NCBI GenBank assembly: GCA_034401795.1
Contig: CM067360.1
Span: 49,004,573 to 49,068,572, forward strand
Origin: Chaetoderma sp. LZ-2023a
Lineage: Eukaryota > Mollusca > Caudofoveata > Chaetodermatida > Chaetodermatidae
Length of the DNA stretch: 64,000 bases
Reading direction: 5' to 3'
Shown: positions 1-14,236 of the stretch, piece by piece
Numbering within the stretch: position 1 is the first letter of the stretch
Layout: the number at the start of each line of letters is the position of its first letter
The notes under the pieces: model-generated
Databases searched by the model: none
Seen by the model: the letters and a program-made list of their open reading frames with translations, nothing else
What the model was told of the DNA's origin: nothing
Translations under genes and position numbers: made by a program

Positions 1-481
1 GGCGCGGCGCCATGCCTGCTGCCAGGGTCTTGGACTGCCCCCAACAAAGGGGCCACCTCTGAATCCACAACCGGACCGGACCTAAAGAGACCGGATTCAG
101 AGGCGGGGATCACCTGCTCGTAAGCAGATGCCGAGGACAACAAAGGAGCTGGCCCAGGGAGCATGCCACGAAGCAACTCTGGGACCAGGTCCTTTATTGT
201 CCTCTGCATCTCTTGCAACATTTCGGACCTGAAGGCCTCCATATCCACCGCGGATGAGGCCTTCTTCTTACCCTTCTTACAAACTTTCTCCTTCTTCTTC
301 CTCTCTTCCTCCATCACCTTCTCCCTTGCCTGCAATGCGAGAAAATCAGACATTAATTCGCCCCCCCCCACTGCTTACATACGTCGCACTTCAGCAACGG
401 TCCACAGGGACTGCAGCTGAAGCACAAGTGCGGAACGAAGCGGCTTTTAAGAAACCTCCCGCAGGACGGGCAACCAGGTCT
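1..481 (-). CDS. Partial zinc-ribbon / coiled-coil protein, gag-like (runs off window edge)
   Basis: Not a recognised gene. On the minus strand an open frame with an ATG at 353-351 runs off the left edge (117 codons). It starts MSDFLALQAREKVMEEER, continues with a Lys/Glu-rich stretch and then an amphipathic segment, so a coiled coil is likely. Just upstream (481-362) a second open stretch encodes a compact Cys/His cluster, GCPSCGRFLKSRF then HLCFSCSPCG then KCDVCKQW, which resembles the Cys-rich start of DIRS-like gag proteins. The two stretches differ by one nucleotide at a run of nine G (complement of 361-369), so they join only by a slip, a mutation or a sequence error. The cluster begins at a good acceptor (TTTCAG at 487-482). 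A retrotransposon gag is the first guess; a host gene is possible. Confidence 0.45.
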
Positions 482-1247
482 CTGAAACAGGACAAAGGAC
501 AGGGACAATGAGCAAGATAGTTAAGGTTAGCGAACTCAAAACCAACTAAAAAGAGAGGGACAGGATCATCCAGATCGGAAATCAAGAAGAACCAGCCATG
601 GACAAAACGTTAATTGTTAATAAAAGGCCAAGGCCGATTATGACGTCATCACTCTCGTGACCAAATTAATCGATCCGCAACAAGCACCAAGTGCCAGAAC
701 GAATTGTATAAGTAACCGGAACATTTCCGTTGAATTGGCATTTCGAGTACACAACAATCAGATATACAGAGATAACTCCTTCCAATTCTAGCATTGGCAA
801 AAAAGGAAATTATCTCCCCTTTTGTTTATCAATAATTAGATACCTGACCCTTGTATAGACAAACCATCCAACGTGATGAACCGGAGAACTCCACCATAGT
901 ACGCCTCTACATCCTCTCCACCTAAGGGGAAGGAATTGGAGCAAGAGGGCAAAGTGAGAAGACCTTTATAACAGGCCTCCAACTCACTGAACATAGACTT
1001 TTTGGTTAGATAACCTAACAGTATTAGTAGGAAATGGAACCGTGGTGGAGAGAAAACATATCCTCTTGTGCCGAGAAGTCCATCAAAGCGTCTATGCGAT
1101 ACCTGTGGACAAAACACAAAGAGAAATGAGACATATGAAGCACCATGTTGTAAAAAACCAACATAATCAGGCGCTAATCACGGTAAGCGCGAGTCCCGGA
1201 AATACATTAAACCGGGACAAAACACGCTAGCATATCAAAGAATTCAC
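482..1247 (-). other. Candidate intron / 5' region of the left-edge gene
   Basis: No ORF here looks protein-like. It has a GTGAAT donor at the upper end, a polypyrimidine stretch and TTTCAG acceptor at the lower end, and a TGACGTCA near 641. Confidence 0.25.
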
Positions 1248-1298
1248 CTGATAAAGAGATCCCGCTCCTTCTAAAGGCGAATCCTCCCTTTCCGACAT
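1248..1298 (-). CDS. Possible first coding exon for the left-edge zinc-ribbon gene
   Basis: Minus-strand ATG at 1298-1296 opens 17 codons, MSEREDSPLEGAGSLYQ, ending at CAG followed by a GTGAAT donor (1247-1242). Splicing to the acceptor at 482 would remove about 766 bases and keep the zinc cluster in frame (phase 0). A palindromic GCGCATGCGC (NRF-1-type) lies upstream near 1431. Support is sequence logic only: start, donor, acceptor and matching phase. No homology to the peptide was recognised. Confidence 0.3.
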
Positions 1299-1574
1299 GC
1301 TTCCACCGTACAAGAATCGTCAAATGTGAGTAAAAAACAAGTTAATGCGCAGAAAAGTATAGAGAACACAAAACCGCATGTAACCCTTTGCCAATAAATG
1401 AGCAAAGAGGAAGTAGTAGTCGGCGCATGCGCGGTGGTGGGGCGACCATCCGCCGGACTACCTCTGACTCCCTGCCCAGTAGGGGCACCTAACTGTTTTT
1501 AATCTGAGTGTTTTATTGAGTGAAAGCCGATATTTAGCAATATCAAAAGTATTAGGGAGGTAAGTATACTCTTG

Positions 1575-4640
<3,066 letters not shown>

Positions 4641-5581
4641 TCCTGGAAACTTACTAATTATTAATTTATTTTTTAAATACTTTTCTTTTTATTATATATG
4701 TTAGATCAATTGAATCCCGTCCCTATGATGACTACGGTTATCCGACACAGCTGCGCACTTAAGTTGGCCAGCTGTGTCCAACACAAAATGAGCACTGTGG
4801 ACTCCGGTGTTGTAGGAACATCGTGTGCGATGTAAAGAATACAACACCCTACAGTGCAATAATGTCATAATCCCGTCATGCAGTCTCGGCTATGCTGGGA
4901 CTGCCTGATAAACTAACTTTTGAGTTATTATTATTATGTTCTATTTTTCTTATTATTTTTCTTCCTGTCTTAGATGTCAGGACGGCTATGGGGTCAGCGA
5001 GAGCTGCCCGTTGCGGACCCACTATAACGGGCTGCAAATATATTTTTAAGCAAGGTACGTGTTGTGTACCCCTTTATTTAGCCGGGGTGCGCAAGTAATT
5101 CGGGCGTAATATTTTAGATACCCCATAAGGGTATGTTACATGAACATTATATATTTGATATACATATATTTTATATTATTATATATCTTAAACTTAAATT
5201 GTGGTACGTTGGAGCTTGGGTGTTCTCTGCGGAGATAATAATTATCCGCACCCAAAGAGAATACCCATGTGAGCTATTGTTTAGGAATCATTAGCCAAAT
5301 AAAGTTGAAGCACGCACCAAAATATTAAAACAAAAAAAAAGAAAAGACCAGCAAAAATAATTCCAGGTCAAAAATTTAAAAAAAACAACTAAAAGTATGC
5401 CTCCCCTCTCCTCTTTGGCACCTCTTTGTGCTCTGTCGCTTAAACACGCGTCTATTGCGTCACTACCCCTCTCCGGCCACGCACCTCCCTGGGAAGTCTA
5501 TGATTCCCACCTAGCATACGTCCTTGTGTCGATCCGCAATGCGCGATCATTTGCCACAGATGTCAAACTAGGAGGGGGTGG
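4641..5581 (+). mobile_element. Remnant of LTR-element internal 3' region with polypurine tract
   Basis: Lies between LTR A and LTR B in the same orientation. It ends in the purine run AGGAGGGGGTGGAG (about 5568-5581) directly before the LTR B start, the expected place for a polypurine tract. The stretch 5397-5580 is open but matches nothing I recognise, so pol or env content is lost or unrecognisable. The block 5197-5330 is annotated separately. Confidence 0.5.
5197..5330 (+). repeat. Repeated hairpin block with polyadenylation signal (copy 1)
   Basis: About 130 bp starting GTGGTACGTTGGAGCTTGGG, nearly identical to 46164-46300. Inside is an interrupted stem, GTGTTCTCTGCGGA pairing with TCCGCACCCAAAGAGAA, followed by AATAAA. 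The layout suggests a structured transcript end (R/U5-like), but the parent element is not identified. Confidence 0.6.
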
Positions 5582-6121
5582 AGTAGTTCGGATCGACTGG
5601 ACAGGTACCGGCCGTACCAGCCAAGCTGGGTACGCACCACCCGTCCTGGATTCGTTCCCTGAACACACACCCCTGGGTAGAGCCATAAGCGTATATGAGC
5701 CTATGAGAGAGATCGCGTTATAAAAACGTCTAAGTTCGTTAAAGCGCATGGTGCGCATGCGCACGCTTAAATGCTATTTTTGACAGAGCGCGTAGTTTAT
5801 GACCCAGATGGGATGACGCTTTTAGTGTACCGAGACAGTACAATGTAATCCTTTTTAGTCACCTGTTCCCGCTGAATCTGCCATTAATCAAGACCAGAAT
5901 TCGACGGGCTTTCCAAATCTGTAAACCATTTCAAAATCGGTTAAGAAATGGCGGAGTTATCCACAGAAAACCCCTTTTGATTATCTTCAAAATATTGCCA
6001 TGACGTCATAACCACGTGTACGCAGAACTTCTAGAATGTTCTAGAACATTCGACTGCGTTATTATTAGCTATGCGCTGATTGGCTGTTGCTCGACCGATG
6101 ATTGCTTGGAGCCTGCGCCTG

Positions 6122-6144
6122 TGACGTCACGAGTAGTATAAAAG
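6122..6144 (+). promoter_or_regulatory. LTR B core promoter: CRE plus TATA box
   Basis: TGACGTCA (6122-6129) lies 7 bases upstream of TATAAAAG (6137-6144). The same pair is seen in LTR F and, with TGACATCA, in LTR D, so the spacing is conserved within the family. CREB/ATF binding is inferred from the motif. Confidence 0.65.
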
Positions 6145-8843
6145 GAGACGAGATCCAGAGCTCGAGAGCATCCTCAGCCAGGGGCCGAATAGGTTGGACC
6201 TGTGTCAGCTACGATCAACATGACAGGCATTGCGCAGATCATTTGGCTTTCTGTCGGTTTCTCTCCCATAGCCAGCAGTTATCCAATCCACCGCACCAAA
6301 GCAATTGTGTAACTCCCGTTGCTTGCGGGAAAAATTTTTGAACTTTTTAGATATTGTTCACGAATATATCAAGAACTAATTCGGAACACGAACTTTCCGG
6401 ATCTGCCGGCCATGCCAAAAAGTGGTTATTTGGCCGTCCCCGCACTGATGTCGTGCAGGTTAATCTAAACTTTTTGACCACAGCAAGTAAACTTTGCCCG
6501 GTACGTCTTCAGAGCCGGTTGACGTATCTCGCACCATTAAGCTTAGTTATGGATCTTCATCCGCATTTAACAACCGCTTATGATCCAGTTGTTGTCAACT
6601 TCCATCCGTACCATCGGTGTACGGGAACTTTCGTCATAGCAGTAATGTTATTGTATCTCTTACTGACTACTCGTTAGACATTCTATGTTGTGATTACAGT
6701 CCTGGGTTCGATCCGCTCCCGTCATGAGCTGCTTGTAGGAATCTTGTGTGCGGAAACCAGCTTGCGGGAACTTCCCGGCTTCCAGGGAATGCATCAACTC
6801 ACGTCAACCTAAGAGTGATGTATCAATTTCAGTAACACAATAGCCCAGGTTTAAGAATGGCTACCGATTATTCAAGTAACTATACTTGACATTTTTAATC
6901 ATTCCGTTAATTGTATTACTGATAATTATATCGTATCTGTATAAATGGTCCCGATGACTAAAAGGCATCGCAACGGTCTTAGGAACGCTAGTTATAATTT
7001 CTGTACCTGTTTATAGTTATTCTTATTTTCTGTAAGGTGTTTTCGCTAACCGCATGGTAGTAGGTTCCTTAACGTGTACTATATATATATATTATTCTGA
7101 TTATATATATATTATTCTGATTATTTCACACTGTATTGATTGTTCTGGTTAGTTTATATATGGCCAGTGGTCATCACTTCATATGTTTTGTTTAATTGTA
7201 GAAAATATAGGACTGCAGTGCACGTAGGAAACACTATGCAGCAACATTTATGCATGCAGCACTTTCTCCCGCCACCAACAATTTTTCACTGAGGTCGCTG
7301 TCCGTGCTATAACTCTCTTTAGCCCGGCATGCTACCGACTAAAAACCTTTTCTATTCAGCTCGAAAGGATAGATTTAATATGATGTGAGACAAGCTCTTT
7401 GTTAGGAAACATGTAGTGTACGCCTCTTTTCCAGTAGTTGCGATAATTTTGCCCCGCACTCCGGCAAGGTTGTGCAAGATTGGCCAACATACCTAAAGGG
7501 CCTCATATTTCTTAGTTATTGTCTCTCTTCATGTTCCACTAAGCCTTATGGCTTCTTAATTGTTTGGATGTCCCTATCCGCACCATGGACTGATCCGACC
7601 CTGGGAAACTATTGGGGTTTCCGAGCGGTGATGGCCAGGGTGTGGTATTACACACATTCCCGGCATATCCTCGGATACTCAGTAGTTAGTTACCGTTGCC
7701 AATGTAGGAAAGCACTGCGAAAACATATCTTAATTATTATTTTCTTTAATCTGCTGAACAATCCTCCCGCACCGCAGTGCATACCTGGGCAACTTGTATT
7801 TAAACCTAACGACAGGTTAAAAGGTTAGTTCCATAGGACCTGGTGACGGGCGAGATGCGCACCCCCACCGAATTCTGTAATAATGTCTGGGCATGATATT
7901 CAGATCTGCCATGCCCTCACGGGAAGAACACTTACGGTGGGTATTTGTCTCTCTCACCCCCACCATAACGATAGATCAGTTGCCTAAAAATGCTTTTGTG
8001 AAAAGTAACCAATGTCCTGTGACGATTTATGTGGTTACGGAGCGAGATGTCCGGATTCTTATCCAGTTCGGAGATCTTACTAAGTAACATGTATGCATGC
8101 TGTCTTCAGTATTGATATCTTAGGGCATCCGTTCTCAATTCCAGCCGTATCTAAAAGTTAGGTAGATGCCAGCCATTTGCGGCCTAAAATAATTCTTGTC
8201 TCTAAAAACTAAATTTGAGGTTAAGCATAGAAGAAGGCACGCATAAATAAAAGCAGCAACTACTAATTCAGCATACTGAGAATTACATAAAACGGTGACG
8301 TGGGAATCCTTCGGGAATCGTTCGTCCCGCCTTCACGTAAAACAGCACGCAACCTTATAGTCATAATCTTACTAGGTATCGTCTTTTCTTTACAACATTT
8401 TTTGGTTAAATATTAGAGTAGGCCCATTTCGACCACTAATCTTCTCCCGCTTTAGGCAGTGGCGACATTTTCTTGTAACGGAGGCCCGCGCGAGGCACTT
8501 GCCTCTTGCAAGGATTCAGTGACGACGGTCCACGCGAGGATAATACTCCTCACCCAAACTAGCACTAGGAGTAGTGCCCGCGTGAGGCACATGATTTTCC
8601 GTCACTACAAAGATAATTTTCTTTACTTTCAGCGTAGAGGTATAATAGCTTATGTTAAGTTAAATAGTTAAGTCTCGTGTACGGGAGCCTCCCTTGCGGG
8701 GATACCTCTGTGGACCTACGAGTCTGTGTGGTACCTCTGGGAGCACCACGTTTAAAAGTTCATCAGGCTGTCTCTATGTCTTGTATTTTTGTATGCTCAT
8801 TATTTTTATCTAGCACACTTGACCGTCTGTTTAGGTAAAACTA

Positions 8844-9140
8844 TTGTATAGACTTAGTTTCATTAGGTCACCAATTAAATCTTGTAAGTCCATAGATCAC
8901 GAAATTGCAATGGACAGGCATACTGGTGACACAAACTCTTGGGATGAGACTGTTGTGTTTCAGGTTCGCGACAATGGTTCCACCGGCCTTAGGGGTCGGT
9001 CTTTGTTACCCGTAGGGCAGTATCGTACAGGATCTGTCACCCCGAGACCGGAAGCTAACCAGCATCATCATTCGTCGTGCACTTGCGATGCAGCGAGTCG
9101 ACACGAGACACCAGAACGTCCCGACACTATCCCGTGAGCT
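8844..9140 (+). CDS. Small ORF at the 3' end of the LTR (97 aa, unknown)
   Basis: An open frame containing MDRHTGDTNSWDETVV, and further on the TPRPEAN and SSCTC segments, is present at the same LTR position in copies B, C (9815-10129, minus), D (16973-17239, minus), E (24354-24710) and F (47106-47498). Copy B has lost 27 bases relative to copy E without losing frame. Upstream starts and C-termini differ between copies. No domain recognised; it may be chance openness in slightly diverged copies. Confidence 0.3.
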
Positions 9141-9143
9141 ACA

Positions 9144-9787
9144 GTACGAGTCTAAGGACTATGTCTTATAAGAAGTATAATCAAAGTGTATGACAGCTGG
9201 TCCTACAAGAGACTCCGGCTCATAAAAAACATGATTGCATGGCTCGCAATATGAACGCTTGCCATGGCCTGACTGTACATTGAGCCATCTTGATCACACA
9301 CAACCAGAAACGGGTTGGTGAACTGACATCATCAAGACGACCGGCCGGCACCCAGGCGATAGCAATCACCATCTGAGCTCATGCTCAGGGGCAACCGATT
9401 GTCTGATGTGTACCTATCTGCCAACAGAATACGAACTTTGACCATTTTCCCCGGCCTTGCCTGCAGGCCATCTCTCGCAAACACAGCGAACTTCTAGTCT
9501 GCTAGAGATGTCCTGGGTGTGGACTGTCATCCACGTACCACGCATGTCCACTTACTGAGACAGGATGAACCCAAGCCTCAGCAGCCCAAACATGACGCCG
9601 ACTAGATGGTACCACAGTAGGATGTTAATTCATCCTTCATTAGACACGGAGACCTTCAGTATCTCCTTTGCACTATAACAACGATTTTACGTGTCCCCGG
9701 GCACTCACGGGCCCACTGCCGCCTGTTTCTGCAAATCTTCGAGGAGCCTATCCCTCTTAGTTTGCGGGTTGTTGGTGTTGTTCTTCG
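9144..9787 (-). mobile_element. Truncated leader / internal region of the element whose 5' LTR is copy C
   Basis: On the minus strand this follows the primer binding site. The first 29 codons read from the binding site are open and then stop. The rest has no recognisable gag or pol, so the element is internally deleted, and it abuts LTR B tail to tail. No other gene seen. Confidence 0.45.
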
Positions 9788-9807
9788 AGCCCCACATTGG
9801 GCGCCAC
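9788..9807 (-). other. Retroelement primer binding site
   Basis: Directly after the LTR end (GAGCTACA, then AG) the minus strand reads TGGCGCCCAATGTGGGGCTC. TGG at this distance matches the CCA end of a primer tRNA, as in Ty3/gypsy and retroviral elements. I did not assign the tRNA. Confidence 0.75.
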
Positions 9808-9814
9808 TTGTAGC

Positions 9815-10129
9815 TCACTGGGTAGAGTCGGTCCGTTCCGGTGTCTGGTGTCGAATCGCCGCATTGCATGTGCACGACGATTGATGACGCGGGTTAGCTT
9901 CCGGTCTCGGGGTTATGGATCCCGTACGACACTGCCCTGCAGGTAACAAAGACTGGCTCCCTAGGCCCGTGGAACTCAATCGTTCCAGTGGGTCCGTGCG
10001 ACCATCGTCGCGAACATTAAATACCACAGTCTCATCCCAAATGTTTGTGTCACCGGTATGCCTGTCCATAGCAATTTCGTGATCTATGGACTTACAAGAT
10101 TTGATTGGTGACGTAAAAATTAAGTCCAT
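9815..10129 (-). CDS. Small LTR ORF, copy C (104 aa)
   Basis: Same frame as the LTR B small ORF, with MDRHTGDTNIWDETVVFNV and ITPRPEAN. It ends seven codons after ERTDSTQ-type sequence close to the LTR end. Function unknown. Confidence 0.25.
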   Translation of the reverse strand: MDLIFTSPIKSCKSIDHEIAMDRHTGDTNIWDETVVFNVRDDGRTDPLERLSSTGLGSQSLLPAGQCRTGSITPRPEANPRHQSSCTCNAAIRHQTPERTDSTQ

Positions 10130-12390
10130 ACAATTCGTTTACTTAAACAGACCGTCAAGTTTGCTAGATAAAAATAAGCATACGAAAATACAAGACATAG
10201 AGTCAGCCTGATGAACTTTTAAATGTGGGACTCCTGGAGGTACCACACGGACTCGTAGGTCCGCAGAGGTATCCCCGCAAGGGAGGCTCCCATACACGAG
10301 ATCACTAATTAACTCAATATAAGTTATTATACCTCTAAGCTGAAAAGGAAAGAAAGTTATCTTGTTGAAGTGGCGAAAGGTTATGTGCCTTATGCGGGCA
10401 TTACTTCTGATGCTATTTCTGGGTGAGAAGTAGTAGCCTCGTGCGGGCCGTTGTCACTGAATCCTTGCGAGAGGCAAGTGCCTCGCGCAGGCCTCCGTCA
10501 TGGGGAAATGCTGCCACCGCTTAAAGTGGAAGAAGAGTATTGGCCAAAAATGGCCTACTCTAATATTCAACCAAAATCGTATAAAGTAAAGACCATACCT
10601 AGTGAATTTAAGATTATAATGTTGCGTGCTGTTTTACGTCAAGACGGGACGATCAATTCCTGAAGGAATCCCATGCTACCGTCTTATGTAGTTTTAAGTA
10701 TGCTGAATTAGTAGGTGCCGCTTTTATTTATGCGGGCCTTCTTCTATGTCAAACGTAACCTTTAGTTTTCAGTGACATGAACTAGTTTAGGCCGCAACTG
10801 GCGGGTGCCCTACCTAACTCTTAGATATGGCTGTCATTGAGAACGGGTGTCCTAAGACATCCATACTGAAGACACGGTGCATACATATTATTTCACAAGA
10901 CCTCCGAGCTGGGTGAGAATCCGGACATCCTGCTCCATAACCACATAAAACGTCACAGGACAATGGTTACTTTTCACATAAGCAAGTTTAGGCAACTGAT
11001 CTATGGTTACGGTGGGGGTAAGAGAGACGAATACCCACCGTGAAGGTCCTTCCCGTGAGGGCATGGCAGATCCTAACATCATGCCCAGACATTCTTACAG
11101 AATTTGGTGGGGATGCGCATCTCACCCGTCACCAGGTTCTATGGAGCTTACTATTTAACCTGATGTTAGGTTTAAATGCAAGTTGCCCAGTTGTGCACTG
11201 CGGTGCGGGGGAGACTTCCTTAAAGATGAAAAAGAAAATAATAATTAAAATATGTTTTCGCAGTGCTTCCTACATTGGCAAGGATAACTAACTATTAAGT
11301 ATCCGAAGGTATATGAGAAATGTATGTGACACCACACCCTGGCCATCACCGCTCGGAAACCCCAATAGTTTCCCAGGGTCGGATCAGTCCATGGTGTGGA
11401 TAGGGACATCCAAACAATTAAGAAGCCATAAGGCTTAGTGGAACATGAAGAGAGGCAATAACTTTAAATATGAGGCCCAATAGGTATTTTGGCCAATTTT
11501 ACACAACCTTGCCAGAGTGCGGGCCTATATTATCGCAACTACTGGAAAAGAGGCGTACACTATGTGTTTCTCGACGAAGAAATTGTCTGTAATCATTTTA
11601 AACCTATCCTATCGAGCTGAATAGAAAGGCTTTTTAGTCGGTAGCATGCCGGGATAAACAGAGTTATAGCACGGACAGCGACCTCAGTGAAAAGTTGTTG
11701 GTGGCGGGAGAATGGGTTGTATATATAAATGTTGCTGTATAGTGTTTCCTTCATGCAGTGCAGTCCTAGGTTTTCTATAAATAAACAAAACATATAAATG
11801 AATGGCTACTCGCCATATATAAGACTAACCGGTACAAATAATACAGTGTGAAATGATTAGGATAATATATACGGTACAGGCTGGAAGACCTATTATGGTG
11901 CGGTCAGTAAAAACACCTTGCAGTAAAATAAGAATAACTATAAACAGATAAAGAAATTATAAATAGCGGTCCTAAGACCGTTACGGTTCCTTTTAGTCAT
12001 CGGGACCATTTACATAAATAAAGTATAATTATCACAAATGTAACTAATGGAATAATTAAGATGTTAAGTATAGTTACTTGAATACTCGGTAGCCATTCTT
12101 AATGATGGGCTATCGTGTTACTGAAATTGATATGTCATCCTAGTTGTGACGTGAGTTGTCGCGTTCTCTGGAAAGTTCCCGCATGTTGGTTCCCACAAAC
12201 AGGATTCCCACATGCAATCCATGATGGAAGCGGATCGAAACTCAGGACGGTAATCACAATAGAAGAACGTATAACGAGCAGTCAGTAAGTTCTTCTTCTT
12301 CTTTTCGATTGCTGGTATCACACTTGGAGAGCCATTCTCAAGATGAAATCTGTGGTTTTCTGCAGTTCTTCCACAGGCCCATACAGCTTT

Positions 12391-12714
12391 TCAAGAAAAG
12401 AGGTGACAAGGCCAGATCTCTTCTCTCAGCAGCTGATACGTACTGCAACATTGAAGTATGTGCTCTGTGGTCTGTTCTGCTTCTCCACAAGGACAAGCGG
12501 GCGATGTCGTAAGGTGGAACCGCCTGTACATGTGTTGGTTTAGTCTGTTGTGTCCAGTTCTGAGACGAAAAATGGTCACTTGCTCTGGCCTCGAGAGATG
12601 ATGGTAGGCATCTTCTGATTGAGGTGTTCTATAGAGTGACTTGATGATAGTCTTCATCTCTGTATGGGTAACCATGTTTTCTGTCTGATTCTCTTCTGCA
12701 CCCACCTTTGCCAT
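12391..12714 (-). pseudogene. C-terminal zinc-cluster segment of the I-like LINE ORF2
   Basis: Continues after the frameshift: tail of the RNase H domain (MAKVGAEEN), then LRTGHNRLNQHMYR and the cluster CPCGEAEQTTEHILQCC, a CXC-X7-HX3C arrangement found at the end of many RNase H-bearing LINE ORF2 proteins. Confidence 0.75.
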
Positions 12715-12727
12715 CTTGTCTGCTTCC

Positions 12728-13648
12728 TCATTTCCTTGGACTACAGTGTGAGGGGATCCACTGCAATGCTATCCGAAAGCATTTGATGGTTTGTAGTGCT
12801 TCTTCAAGTTGTGGCAGCTTACCTTTGGTGATAGCCTCAAGGACAGAGCGGGCATCAGATAAAAAGACAATCTGTGCAATAGGGTCTGCTGTTCTGCTGA
12901 TGGGATTAGCTGCATGAACCAGTGCTTCGACTTCAGCTCTGTAGTTTGTGCAGTGTCTGCCCGTCGGTATTGCAGCTGACTCATGTTGTCCGTTTGGATA
13001 CTGTATGTGCAGTCCGGCACCTCCGCTCCTAATTGCATCTTTGGCTGACCCATCTGTGTAGATCCATATCCATGTCTCCTGAGGGTACATTTCTTCCAGC
13101 ATGGCTAGGGTCAGGGCCTTCTTGCTCACATCACTGTGTTCATCTTTGGTTGTGAGATGAGGTACGGTGATGCGAATAGCTATGCTCTCTAGTTTGTTTT
13201 CCCAGGGTGGCGGATCAAGGGTGTGGTTTAGGTCTTCTATTTGTGCTGGCAACATTTCTTGGTGTTTCCTTTGAAGTGCTTTTGTCTCTTTCACAAAACT
13301 TGATCTTTTAAGTCTTCCTGATGACAGCTGTGCTTGCCTGATCTTCATCGGGTGGTTGCTGAACGATTTGAACTTTGCAGCTTGGATCAGTGCTTTGCAT
13401 TCCCTTCCTTTGCTAAGTGGGGGGATGCCTGCTGTCTGCTCCATTTTTTCTATTGGTGTTGATCTCATTCCACCAGTGATGATGCGCAGTGCCTGGTTTT
13501 GTACTCTGTCGAGGTTCTGTTGATGAGATTTAGCTGCTGTCATCCATGAGCTGGATCCATACTCAAGGTGTGGTCGTACGGCACCTAGGTAGATGGTCTT
13601 GCGGATTCTTTCCTTGGCACCCCACTTTGTTCCTGCCAGCTTCCTCAT
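12728..13648 (-). pseudogene. RT C-terminal region and RNase H domain of the I-like LINE
   Basis: 306 codons. The first part has YLGAVRPHLEYGSSSW and ALRIITGG, standard downstream of LINE RTs. The RNase H core follows: TDGSAKDA (first Asp), NYRAEVEAL (Glu), VFLSDARSV (second Asp) and WIPSHC. Around 12750 a single-base shift breaks the frame just before the EEADKMAK-like segment. Confidence 0.85.
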
Positions 13649-13699
13649 GATGTTTAGCTTTCTTCTGGCCTTTGCCTCTGCATTCTGGATGTGCTCCTT

Positions 13700-14236
13700 T
13701 CATGTTAATCTTCTATCGTAGGTGACGCCCAGGTATGTCTGCTGGTCCTCGTACTCGAGTGGAGTACCGCCCAGTGTCAGATTGCCAACCTTGGTTTTGG
13801 TGGACAGTGAGAATAGCATGGCTGATGACTTTTCTTTGTTGATGGTAATACACCAGCGATTGTCCCAAGCTGTAATTCTGTCCAAGGCGAGCTGCATTCT
13901 GTACGTGGCAGTCGTTGTGTACTCCTTGGTGCACCAGAGTACGAGGTCATCTGCAATGAAGAGTATGAACAGAGTTGGTGATAGTACTCCGCCTTGTGGC
14001 ACCCCTTGTCTCAGCAATACATTCTGTCCAGATTGTCCATCCACCAGCACCCTAGCTCTGCGATTGTGTAGGTACGACTTGGTCCATCGGAACATGTTGC
14101 AACCGATCCCTGTGCGCCGGAGCTTCACGAGGAGGCCATCCTTCCACACCTTGTCAAATGCCTTCTGCAGATCGATAAAGGCAGCTAGCATCACCTTCTT
14201 GGCTTGAAAAGTGTCCTCTATGACTATCTTGGCCAT
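13700..14236 (-). pseudogene. Reverse transcriptase fragment of the I-like LINE
   Basis: 178 codons: fingers/palm motif LAAFIDLQKAFDKVWKDGL (catalytic Asp), then GVPQGGVLSPTLFILFI joined directly to ADDLVLWC, then the thumb start with TYLGVTYDRRLT. Normally about 20 residues separate the FILFI and ADD blocks, so a small in-frame deletion hits the palm. Frame is lost at the 3' end before the next block at 13648. Confidence 0.85.

Larger units (their letters stand above)
5582..9143 (+). mobile_element. Long LTR copy B, 3' LTR, most complete copy
   Basis: About 3.56 kb. Its start (AGTAGTTCGG, mutated from TGTAGTTCG) follows a polypurine tract and its end is GTGAGCTACA. It keeps the full U3, including CRE and TATA. 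LTRs above 3 kb are long for Ty3/gypsy elements. The sequence after 9143 is not a primer binding site, which fits a 3' LTR. Confidence 0.82.

Noticed and set aside
5397-5723. 108-aa ORF before and into LTR B
   Set aside because: Crosses the polypurine tract and LTR boundary; no recognised domain.
6703-6716. tRNA B-box-like GGTTCGATCC in the LTR
   Set aside because: No A box at the right distance and no cloverleaf seen.
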